In this document: in pieces, positions 26,944 through 34,304 of the stretch
Position numbering within the stretch: position 1 is the first letter of the stretch
How the letters are laid out: each line of letters opens with the position of its first letter
Source: Kitasatospora sp. MAP12-44
Lineage (GTDB): Bacteria; Actinomycetota; Actinomycetes; Streptomycetales; Streptomycetaceae
Reading direction: 5' to 3'
Length of the DNA: 64,000 nt
Assembly (NCBI RefSeq): GCF_029892095.1
Contig: NZ_JARZAE010000004.1
Coordinates: forward strand, 8,680,001 to 8,744,000
Made by a program: the position numbers and the translations under genes
The notes under the pieces: model-generated
Database searches by the model: none
What the model was told of the DNA's origin: nothing
The model's input: the letters and a program-made list of their open reading frames with translations, nothing else

Positions 26944-27381
26944 TCAGCTGTTCAACTGATCAAGCGCGGTCATCCAGTTCTCGATGTGGTAGCAGTTCGC
27001 GAGCTTGCCGTCGCGGACGGTGAAGATGTCGATCGCCATCGTCTTGAAGGACTTGCCGGTGGGAGCTGCGCCCCAGAACTCCGCCACCGGCGTCCCTGCC
27101 GCCCGCCCGCGCACGATGACCTTGTCGTCGATGACGTGCATGTCGACGACCTCCCACGTGAGGTCGGGGACAGCCCTGCCCATCGACTCGAACACGTCGG
27201 CGAGCTGGTCGCGCGTCAGGAAGTCCTCGTTCGTGTGGTGCGATTCGTAGTCTTCGACGCACGCCCGGGCCAGCAGGCCCGGCACGTCCTTCTCCGCCGG
27301 TCGGTTCAGGGAGTCGTAGAACGGAGCGGTGATCCGCCGCGCTTCTTCGACAGTGAGAACCGACTTGTTGATGGTCGTCAA
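26944..27381 (-). CDS. SnoaL-like / NTF2-fold polyketide-cyclase-family protein
   Basis: 145 residues if TTG at 27381 is the start; it has AAGGAG eight bases upstream, whereas GTG at 27414 has no site. It shows an NTF2-like pattern: ITAPFYDSLNRPAEKDVPGL, CVEDYESHHTNEDFLTRDQL, MGRAVPDLTWEVVDMHVIDD, RGRAAGTPVAEFWG, and IDIFTVRDGKLANCYHIENW. Members include cyclases, isomerases and ester-type hydrolases; here it may process a small aromatic or ketone. A regulon-type site lies about 160 bp upstream. Confidence 0.85.
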   Translation of the reverse strand: MTTINKSVLTVEEARRITAPFYDSLNRPAEKDVPGLLARACVEDYESHHTNEDFLTRDQLADVFESMGRAVPDLTWEVVDMHVIDDKVIVRGRAAGTPVAEFWGAAPTGKSFKTMAIDIFTVRDGKLANCYHIENWMTALDQLNS

Positions 27382-27537
27382 GTGGTCAACTCCTTGGGCG
27401 TCAGCTCCGGCCACCGAAGGGCGGCCGGTTCAGGTCGACTCCGTCGCGCCCCTTCAGCCTGATGTTCCGTCAAGTGCAGCAGGGCAAGGAGGCGTTCACG
27501 TCATGGCCTTGAGTCTTCTGCAGGACCGAGCGGACGT

Positions 27538-27560
27538 CCCTCACCTGAATGGGTGAGAGG
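27538..27560 (-). promoter_or_regulatory. regulon-type operator upstream of the SnoaL-like gene
   Basis: CCCTCAC-CTGAATGG-GTGAGAGG on the plus strand. Toward the gene it reads TCAC-CCATTCAG-GTGA, matching the consensus arms and the ATTC core. Confidence 0.6.
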
Positions 27561-27611
27561 AGTCCGCCGGACACTGCCACCCCGTCGCGGCCGACGCCCG
27601 TCTGGCGCACG

Positions 27612-28853
27612 TCACCGGTGGAGCCGGTACTGGGCGAGGCAGCCCACGGCCGCGACGGCGAGGATGACGACGCCGTAGCCCAGAACGGTGGCCAGCAGGC
27701 CGACCGGGGCGATCAGGAGCCCCGCGATGATCGCCGGGATGCCGAAGCTCAGGTAGGCGACCACGTATACGGACGCGAACAGCCCGGCTCGCTGGTGCGG
27801 TTCGGCGAGCGGGGCGATCTGGCGGATCGCGCCGGAGAACGAGGCACCGAACCCAACCCCACCGATGATGCCGCCCAGCCACAGCAGGCCGAGCACACCG
27901 GCGCCGACACCCGCCTCGATCACCGCGGTCCCCAGCAGCACGCCGACCGTGCCGACCAGAATGGTGCGCCGCGTGCTCAGGCGTCCGAGGAAGAGACCCG
28001 CCGCGGCCGCGGCCGCCGGCTCGACGAACGCGGTGGCGCCGTTCAGCAGGCCGCTGTGCAGGTGCAGGATGTTCTCGATGATCGTGGGCACCAGGCCCAT
28101 GAACAGTCCCGCGAGCATCCATGCGGCCATGTGGACCGGGACGGCCGCCACGAACTCACGGCGCGCCGCCGCCGGCACGGAGACACGTGGGATCAGCGAG
28201 CGTACGGCTCCCGGCTTTCCGGGAGCGGTCTCGTGGGAGAAGACGGTGACCGCCGTGCCGACGGCCATGACGACCGCGAGGGCGCTGAAGACGATCAGAC
28301 CGGCGCGGCTGCTGAACTGGACTGCCGCACCGGTCAGCAGGGCGCCCAGGCCCAGCCCGCCGGCCGGGGCGATGCTGGTGACGATCGTGCTGAGCCTCTT
28401 GTGCCGCTCCGGGGCGTGTTCGACGACCGAGGCCGAGAACGCGCTGGTGGCGGCGCCGGTGGCGATGCCTTGGACGGTGCGCGCAGCGATGACCCAGCCG
28501 ATGCCAGGGGCGAGTGCGAACATCACCATCGCCCCGAGCTCTACCAGGAGCGATCCGATCAGGATCGGGCGGCGCCCGATGTGGTCGGACAGCGACCCGG
28601 CGACCAGCAGGGCGGCCAGCAGGCCGATGGCGTAGGCGGCGAAGGCCACCGTCAGCACCCAGGCGGGGAAGTGCCAGTGCTGCTCGAAGACGACCAGGAG
28701 CGGGGTGGGCGCGCCGGCGGCCACGTAGAGCGCCGCGAACGCGGCCGCGGAGCCGGCGAACGCCAGGTGGGAGGGAAGCCGCCGGTGGGGCCGGCCGACG
28801 GTCGGCACCGCGAGGCCGGAGCCAAGGACCCGCTCCGCTTCGGTGATGGTCAT
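27612..28853 (-). CDS. MFS transporter (drug:H+ antiporter-like)
   Basis: 413 residues with ATG at 28853, eight bases after AGGAG. About twelve hydrophobic segments are visible (for example FAGSAAAFAALYVAAGAPTP, LTVAFAAYAIGLLAALLVAG, FASVYVVAYLSFGIPAIIAG). The loop after TM2 reads LSDHIGRRPILIGSL, the MFS signature. It sits in the inner membrane and probably exports a small molecule. It is divergent from the TetR gene 94 bp away and most likely controlled by it. Confidence 0.9.
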   Translation of the reverse strand: MTITEAERVLGSGLAVPTVGRPHRRLPSHLAFAGSAAAFAALYVAAGAPTPLLVVFEQHWHFPAWVLTVAFAAYAIGLLAALLVAGSLSDHIGRRPILIGSLLVELGAMVMFALAPGIGWVIAARTVQGIATGAATSAFSASVVEHAPERHKRLSTIVTSIAPAGGLGLGALLTGAAVQFSSRAGLIVFSALAVVMAVGTAVTVFSHETAPGKPGAVRSLIPRVSVPAAARREFVAAVPVHMAAWMLAGLFMGLVPTIIENILHLHSGLLNGATAFVEPAAAAAAGLFLGRLSTRRTILVGTVGVLLGTAVIEAGVGAGVLGLLWLGGIIGGVGFGASFSGAIRQIAPLAEPHQRAGLFASVYVVAYLSFGIPAIIAGLLIAPVGLLATVLGYGVVILAVAAVGCLAQYRLHR

Positions 28854-28871
28854 GATGGGCATCTCCTAAAG

Positions 28872-28937
28872 CCAAGATGTGTGCCTTAGGAGTCAACATA
28901 GACCAATCCCTTCTTATTGCCAAGGAGTGTGCGTTAG
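28872..28937. promoter_or_regulatory. paired direct repeats between MFS and TetR genes
   Basis: CCAAGATGTGTGCCTTAG (28872) and CCAAGGAGTGTGCGTTAG (28920) match at 15 of 18 positions and are 48 bp apart. AT content is raised between them (TTCTTATTG), as expected for divergent promoters. They are candidate TetR operators. Confidence 0.6.
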
Positions 28938-28946
28938 TCTGGTTGC

Positions 28947-29498
28947 ATGAGTGCAGAACCGTCTCCCAGACGCCGCACGGGTGGCCGCAGCGCGGTGGTG
29001 CTGACCTCGATTCGCAACGCGGTCGAGGAGCTGATCGCCGAGCAGGGCAGCGACGCGGTCACGATCCCGATGGTCGCCGAGCGCGCGGGGGTGAACCATA
29101 CGAGCATCTACCGCAGGTGGGGGGATGCCCGGACCATGATCAACGACCTGGCGACCTACCGGCTCGACCCGGACCGACCGCTTGCCGACACCGGGGACGT
29201 GCGGGCCGACCTGGCCGCGTGGGCGCAGGAGCTGCTCGACCACTACGGCCTGCCGGTGAACGCCGCCCTCCTGCGCGGCGGGGCCGCCGCGGCCGGGGAG
29301 GGCGAGTCGGACTGCCTGCGCGACCGCCGGGCCGAAGCGGCCGCCTTCGCCGCCAGGCCTGGTGTCGGATTCAGCGGCGACGACGTCATCGACAAGGTGG
29401 TCGCCCCGATCATCTACCGGGTGATCTTCCTGCCCTGGACGCTGTCCGAAGTGGACGCCCGGTCGCTCGTCAACCAACTGGGCGACGGCTCGGACTGA
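28947..29498 (+). CDS. TetR/AcrR-family regulator
   Basis: 183 residues. An N-terminal HTH of TetR type is visible: VLTSIRNAVEELIAEQGSDA, VTIPMVAERAGVNHTSIYRR, WGDARTMINDLATYR. The C-terminal ligand domain (TGDVRADLAAWAQELLDHYG) resembles the TetR_C_11/16-type group. The start at 28947 has almost no leader after the second direct repeat. It probably represses itself and the divergent MFS exporter, with release by the exported compound. Confidence 0.9.
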   Translation: MSAEPSPRRRTGGRSAVVLTSIRNAVEELIAEQGSDAVTIPMVAERAGVNHTSIYRRWGDARTMINDLATYRLDPDRPLADTGDVRADLAAWAQELLDHYGLPVNAALLRGGAAAAGEGESDCLRDRRAEAAAFAARPGVGFSGDDVIDKVVAPIIYRVIFLPWTLSEVDARSLVNQLGDGSD

Positions 29499-29561
29499 TC
29501 GTATGTCGTATGTTCACCAAGTGCTTTGATGGCTCGTCAGCAGAGTCAGGGAGTGGTGTGG

Positions 29562-32306
29562 ATGCAGCCCCAAACGTTGCGCGGCCGAAGCGAGTCGATG
29601 GAGAGGGCGCTGGCTGTGGTCCGCGCCGCCAGCCGGCACGGCTCGGGCGGAGTGGTGCTGGTCAGCGGAGCGGCGGGCATCGGCAAGACCGCGCTGGTGC
29701 TGGAGGTGTGCCGGCAGGCCGGACGGATCCAGGTCCGCCCCGCTCTTGGCACCTGCGACCCGATCGAGCAGGTCAGTCCGGGTGCACCGCTGATCACCGC
29801 GCTGCGCTCGGGCCGCGAGCCGCTGATCACCGCCGAGGAGTACCAGCAGATCGTCGCAGTCCTGCACGAACCGCTGCTCCTGGTCGAGGCCGTCGCCTCG
29901 GCCCTGGAGCGCGCCGCTTCCCGGGGGCCGATCCTCATCGCGATCGACGACGTCCAGTGGGTCGACCGCGTCAGCGCCTTCGTCGTGCGGACTCTGCTCT
30001 CCCGCCTGCTCGGGCTGCCCGTGGTCTGGCTGCTGGCCACCCGCGAGGACGGCGCTGAGGTCCTCGGCCCCGTACAGACGCGTCTGGAGCACATCAGCCT
30101 CGCGCCGCTGACCCCGGCTGACCTGGCGGCCATCGCGCAGGACCGTCTGGGACGGCGGCCCGACGAGCGAACCCGCCGGTTCCTGGATGCCTCCGCGGGC
30201 AACCCGCTGCTGGCCATCGACGTCCTGGACAACCTGACCCGCGCGGCGGCCCGCGGCGTACCGGACACCGTGCCCGAGGAGTTCGGCGCCGCGATCGCGG
30301 GCCGGCTCGCCGCGCTGCCCGACCAGGCGCGCGCGCTGGTCGAACTGGTCGCGGTCTGCGGACGCCCGCTGGCGGTGCAGGAGGCGCTGCGCTTCTCAAG
30401 GGATTCCGGCGGCTCGGGGACCGACAGCGAACTCGCAGCGGCCCTGGATTCCGCTCTGATCACCCTCGCCGACCAGGCCCTGACGTCGCGTCACGACCTC
30501 GTGCGCGAGGCGGTGTGCGCGGCCATGCCGCAGACGCACGTCCGTACCCTGCACCGCCGCTTCGCCGAACACCATCTGGCCGCCGGCCACGCGTTGCTGG
30601 CCGCACCGCACGCCCGCGCCGCCGTGACCAGCGGCGACACGGTCAGCGCGCGGATCCTGATCACGGCAGCCGAGGAACTGGCTGCCGCCAGCTCCAAGGA
30701 TGCGGGCGACCTGGCCGCGCTCGCCTTCCGTACCGTGCGACCGCAGCAGCCGCAATGGCTGGAGCTGAGTCGACGCTGCCTGTCCGTGCTGTGCCGCACC
30801 CAGCGCGCCGGGGATGCCATCGCCGTGGCGGACGCCATCCTCGCGCACGTGGACGACCCTGACCTGGCCGGCGCGGTCGAGAGCGAGGCCGCACGTGCCC
30901 TGTGGCTGGGCGGCCGGCTCGGCGAACTGCTCGCGCGCATCCGGCCGATCCTCGACACCGGCACGCTCACCCCGGCGGTGAGCGCCCGCCTCACCGCCGC
31001 CCACGCCCTGGCGGACACCCGGCTGCTGACCGGCGCCCGCGCCGCACACGAGGCCGCCGCCGCCCTCGAACTGGCCCGTGCGAGCGGGGACCGCGACGCG
31101 CTCGCCATGGCTCTGCACGCCGTCGGCGAAGCCGCCCGCAACGAAGGGCGCCACCAAGAAGCCCTGCGCAGCTTCCGGGAACTGCGCGCCCTCGCCGGGC
31201 CGCAGCAGCTCGCTGAAGAGGTCACCGCGCTGCAGTTCCTGGACCGCTACGACCACGCGCAGATCCTGATGGACGAGGTGCGGTCCGACGCCGCCTTCAC
31301 CACCGGGTCGATCCTCCCGGCGCTCCACTACGCCCAGATGTGGCAGGACTTCAACCTGGGCCGCAGCGACGACGCGGAATCCTCGGCACGGACCCTGCTC
31401 GACCTGGGCCAGCAGCTCGGCAACGGCGTCTACGCACTGGACGCGATCATCGTGCAGATTTCCCTGGCGCTACTGCGCGGTGACACCCGCAGTGCCGCGA
31501 TCCTGCTGGCGGAGGCCGACCGGCTCAGCGACACCGACGACGACGTACGCCGCCCGGGGCTGACCGTGATGCGCGGCTGGCTCGCGGCCGCCCGGGGCGA
31601 CGTCGCCACGGCACTGGAGGTTCTCGGGCCGGTGGCGTCCGGCGCTGCCACCACGTGCAACTACTGGCCGCTGTGGCCGTGCTGGATGGGCCTGTTCTTC
31701 GAGATCGGCGCCGCCGCCTCGGACGGGGCGTTCTCCTCGGTCGTCGTCCAGGTCGCCGAGCTCGCCGCATCTCGCAACCCTGGCGTGGCCAGCTTCGAGG
31801 GTGTGGCCCTGAGCCTGCGCGGGCGGGAGAAGGGCGACTTGGCCATGCTGGCGGAGAGCGCCCGGGTGCTCGCGCGCAGCCCAAGGCCCCTGCTGCGCGC
31901 CTACGGAGCAGATCGCTACGGGCGCGCCCTGCTGGCCGACGGGCAGCAGGAGGCGGCCCTGGCGCAGCTCGACCAGGCGTGGGACGACTACGACCGGATG
32001 GACGCTCGGGTCTACCGGGACGACGTCCAACGGGTGCTGTGCGAGGCCGGCGCCCGCCGGACGAACTGGCCCACGGCCCCTCCTCGGCCCGACACCGGCT
32101 GGGGCGCCCTGACTGGTGCGGAACGCCGGGTGGCGCGGTTGATCGCCGAGGGGCACTCCAACCGGTCCGCCGCCGGCGAACTCGGGGTGTCGGTCAACAC
32201 GGTTGGGACCCACCTGCGTGTGGTCTTCGGCAAGCTCGGTGTCCAGTCGCGCGTCCAACTGGCCAACGCTCTGCACCGGGCCGAAGCGGACGTACCGTCC
32301 GACTGA
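29562..32306 (+). CDS. LAL-type LuxR-family regulator (ATPase-TPR-HTH)
   Basis: 914 residues from ATG at 29562, which has GGGAG eight bases upstream; an ATG at 29529 lacks a site. N-terminal AAA-type ATPase with Walker A GAAGIGKTALV near 36 and Walker B ILIAIDDVQWVD, a long helical TPR-like middle, and a C-terminal LuxR HTH (about 850-905; LTGAERRVARLIAEGHSNRS, LGVSVNTVGTHLRVVFGKLG). LAL proteins are large ligand- and ATP-dependent activators. It lies in the middle of the genes that share the TCAC-N8-GTGA site and is the best candidate for their regulator; that link is inference. Intact. Confidence 0.9.
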   Translation: MQPQTLRGRSESMERALAVVRAASRHGSGGVVLVSGAAGIGKTALVLEVCRQAGRIQVRPALGTCDPIEQVSPGAPLITALRSGREPLITAEEYQQIVAVLHEPLLLVEAVASALERAASRGPILIAIDDVQWVDRVSAFVVRTLLSRLLGLPVVWLLATREDGAEVLGPVQTRLEHISLAPLTPADLAAIAQDRLGRRPDERTRRFLDASAGNPLLAIDVLDNLTRAAARGVPDTVPEEFGAAIAGRLAALPDQARALVELVAVCGRPLAVQEALRFSRDSGGSGTDSELAAALDSALITLADQALTSRHDLVREAVCAAMPQTHVRTLHRRFAEHHLAAGHALLAAPHARAAVTSGDTVSARILITAAEELAAASSKDAGDLAALAFRTVRPQQPQWLELSRRCLSVLCRTQRAGDAIAVADAILAHVDDPDLAGAVESEAARALWLGGRLGELLARIRPILDTGTLTPAVSARLTAAHALADTRLLTGARAAHEAAAALELARASGDRDALAMALHAVGEAARNEGRHQEALRSFRELRALAGPQQLAEEVTALQFLDRYDHAQILMDEVRSDAAFTTGSILPALHYAQMWQDFNLGRSDDAESSARTLLDLGQQLGNGVYALDAIIVQISLALLRGDTRSAAILLAEADRLSDTDDDVRRPGLTVMRGWLAAARGDVATALEVLGPVASGAATTCNYWPLWPCWMGLFFEIGAAASDGAFSSVVVQVAELAASRNPGVASFEGVALSLRGREKGDLAMLAESARVLARSPRPLLRAYGADRYGRALLADGQQEAALAQLDQAWDDYDRMDARVYRDDVQRVLCEAGARRTNWPTAPPRPDTGWGALTGAERRVARLIAEGHSNRSAAGELGVSVNTVGTHLRVVFGKLGVQSRVQLANALHRAEADVPSD

Positions 32307-32333
32307 GGCCGCCCACACGCGCCCTGGGCCCCG

Positions 32334-32644
32334 GGTCCCCGGCCGTGGTCCTTGCTGATGGTCGCCAGCGGGCCGCCGGGGTCGGCGAGGGCGCCGGTCG
32401 CCATGGGGAACCAGGGGATGAAGGCGAGGTCGTGGCGCTCGCAGTAGGCCAGGACGTCCTCGGAGGCGAGGTGGGCGCGAACGAGCCGGCGCAGCACCCG
32501 CACCGCCTCGCCGAGGTCCTTGGGCTCGCCCCAGACGCCCGGACCGGTGATGCGCATCGCGTCGAACCCGAGGCGGTGCACCGGCAAGTCGGCGCCGAGG
32601 AGGAATCTGCCGGAGGCCGCTGCGGGGGAAGGGGTGGTGGTCAC
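32334..32644 (-). pseudogene. aldo/keto reductase, internally deleted and truncated
   Basis: GTG at 32644 begins VTTTPSPAAASGRFLLGADL, then PVHRLGFDAMRITGPGVWGE and LGEAVRVLRRLVRA, the AKR N-terminus. It jumps directly to LASEDVLAYCERHDLAFIPW and FPMATGALADPGGPLATI, which belong about 130 residues later in the family. The catalytic Asp/Tyr/Lys/His region is therefore missing and the C-terminus is lost near 32334. The deletion is in frame. Confidence 0.85.
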
Positions 32645-32742
32645 GTCGGTTCCTGCCTTCCACGTGGGCTGACAGGCGGGGACGGCGACAGGGATCGTCG
32701 GCCCCGATGTGAGCCACAGTTCCACCTCCCGCCCCGCTGCTC

Positions 32743-32793
32743 CCTCACCTGTTCAGGCCACCTGAAGGCAGTCCTCACCTATTCGTGTGAGGG
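32743..32793. promoter_or_regulatory. tandem regulon-type operators in divergent region
   Basis: TCAC-CTATTCGT-GTGA at 32775-32790 with flanking CC/GG is a strong match oriented toward 32878. A weaker copy, TCAC-CTGTTCAG-GCCA at 32745-32760, lies exactly 30 bp before it and about 100 bp upstream of the AKR start. Confidence 0.65.
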
Positions 32794-32877
32794 AAACCCG
32801 GCCCCAGGCGACGGAAGATTCCTGGACCAGGAGAACCCACCCTGTCACGCCGCCTGCCCGGGTGAAAGAAGGCACCG

Positions 32878-33240
32878 ATGGACCAGGTCGACCGGCGCGG
32901 TGAACCCGGCGAGCGGCTGGTCGCCTCCTACGGGCCCGCAGAGTACCTGGGCGAGATCGGCATGCTGACCGGCGAGCGAGCCCACTTCGCCGGCCTGATG
33001 AGCAGCCCCGGCCGCGTGCTGCGCGTCCCCGCGGAGCGGATCCAAACGCTGGTGACCCAGGACCCGGAGCTCAGCGACCATATCCTGCGCACCTTCCTGG
33101 AACGCCGAGCGAGCCTGCAGCGCAAGGGCAGCGGACCGACGCTGATCGGGTCGCGGTACGACGAACGGCGCCGGGCACTGGTCCAGCTGTTCTCCCTCAA
33201 CCGGATGGGCGTGACCCAGACGTCCTGGGCCCATAGCCGC
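32878..33240 (+). pseudogene. cyclic-nucleotide-binding / thioredoxin-reductase-like fragment
   Basis: The frame reads LVASYGPAEYLGEIGMLTGE, MSSPGRVLRVPAERIQTLVT, DPELSDHILRTFLERRASL and GPTLIGSRYDERRRAL. This corresponds to the C-terminal half of the cNMP-binding domain that precedes an FAD-dependent thioredoxin-reductase domain in a Streptomyces fusion family. Both the start of the sensor and the whole reductase domain are missing. The frame stays open into the tautomerase gene, so a fused product could form, but the separate ribosome site downstream argues against it. Confidence 0.65.
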
Positions 33241-33282
33241 CGCAGTGACGGCACGTCACCCCTTACCCAAGGAGCAAAGACC

Positions 33283-33720
33283 ATGCCCATGATCGACGTC
33301 TACGCCGCCGCCGGGACCTTCGCCGACACCAGGAAGCTCACCCAGGACCTCGCGGCGACGCTGAAGGAGGTCGAGCAGGTGCCCGACATCCCGATGTTCC
33401 GCCAGAACACCGCCGCGTTCGTGCACGAGATGCCGGAGGACCACCTGGCCAACGTCGACGGCGACAGCACCTACGTCCGCGTTCAGGTGCTGACCAACGC
33501 GGGCGCCCTGGACCGCGACAAGCAGCTCGCCGTGGTGCGCAGGCTGACCGACCTTGTCGCCCAGGCCGCCGCCGACCCGACCATTGCGGAGCGCACCTGG
33601 GTGCTCCTGACCGAGGCCCCGGACGGCGGCTGGGGGCTCGCGGGAAAGGCCCACACCAACGCGGACCTCGTCGCGGCCGCCCGCGCCCAGATCGCCGAGA
33701 TCGGCGCCAAGAAGCCCTGA
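33283..33720 (+). CDS. tautomerase-superfamily protein
   Basis: 145 residues, ATG at 33283 with AAGGAG upstream. The product starts MPMIDVYAAAGTF, placing Pro at position 2 so that methionine removal exposes the catalytic N-terminal proline of the 4-oxalocrotonate tautomerase fold. Further landmarks are NTAAFVHEMPEDHLANVDGD, VRVQVLTNAGALDRDKQLAV and ERTWVLLTEAPDGGWGLAGK. About twice the length of 4-OT, like the cis-CaaD or MSAD-type fused members. Probably isomerises or hydrates a keto acid. First of a tautomerase-OsmC-FUSC row. Confidence 0.85.
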   Translation: MPMIDVYAAAGTFADTRKLTQDLAATLKEVEQVPDIPMFRQNTAAFVHEMPEDHLANVDGDSTYVRVQVLTNAGALDRDKQLAVVRRLTDLVAQAAADPTIAERTWVLLTEAPDGGWGLAGKAHTNADLVAAARAQIAEIGAKKP

Positions 33721-33760
33721 CCACCGCCCAACTCCAAATCCCATACCCTGAGGAGGACCG

Positions 33761-34192
33761 ATGCCCGTCTCGCAGGCCCACGCCGCCTGGCACGGCGACA
33801 TCCCCACCGGATCCGGCGAGTTCACGGCCGGCGGCAGCGTCACCGGAGGTGTCACCTACAAGTCCCGCTTCGAGGGCGGCCCGGGATCCAATCCCGAGCA
33901 GCTCATCGCTGCGGCCCATGCCTCCTGCTTCTCGATGGCGCTCGCCGGCGCACTCGCCGACGCCGGCTTCCCTGCCGAGTCGATCGAGACCGACGCCTCG
34001 GTAACCCTGCGCCCTGTCGACGGCATCCCGACGATCACACGCATCGAACTCGTCACCAGCGGCCGGGTCTCCGGTCTCGACGGGGACAAGTTCCGGCAGT
34101 TCGCCGACGCGGCCAAGGCCAACTGCCCCGTCAGCCGCGCGCTGGCGGGCGTGCCCGACGTCACCTTGCAGGCAACGCTCTCAGACGGATAG
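33761..34192 (+). CDS. OsmC/Ohr-family peroxide-detoxifying protein
   Basis: 143 residues after a strong GAGGAGG. It carries the two conserved cysteines of the family, in LIAAAHASCFSMALAGAL and AAKANCPVSRALAG, plus the Glu-Gln pair NPEQLI. OsmC proteins reduce organic hydroperoxides using this Cys pair, with lipoyl or thiol donors. 40 bp after the tautomerase, so likely in the same operon. Confidence 0.9.
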   Translation: MPVSQAHAAWHGDIPTGSGEFTAGGSVTGGVTYKSRFEGGPGSNPEQLIAAAHASCFSMALAGALADAGFPAESIETDASVTLRPVDGIPTITRIELVTSGRVSGLDGDKFRQFADAAKANCPVSRALAGVPDVTLQATLSDG

Positions 34193-34304
34193 GGGGCTCC
34201 CAGCCCTCTCGTTCCTGCAGCGCCCGGCAGCCCGGGGACGGCGCATACCCCGGGCGGCATGCCCCGCTTTCACACCCCCGCCAGCCGACCAGGACGGACG
34301 TTGG

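Noticed and set aside
32878..33720. Single fused protein of cNMP domain plus tautomerase
   Set aside because: The frame is continuous, but the tautomerase has its own AAGGAG and a methionine-proline start required for catalysis, and the upstream part is a truncated fragment.
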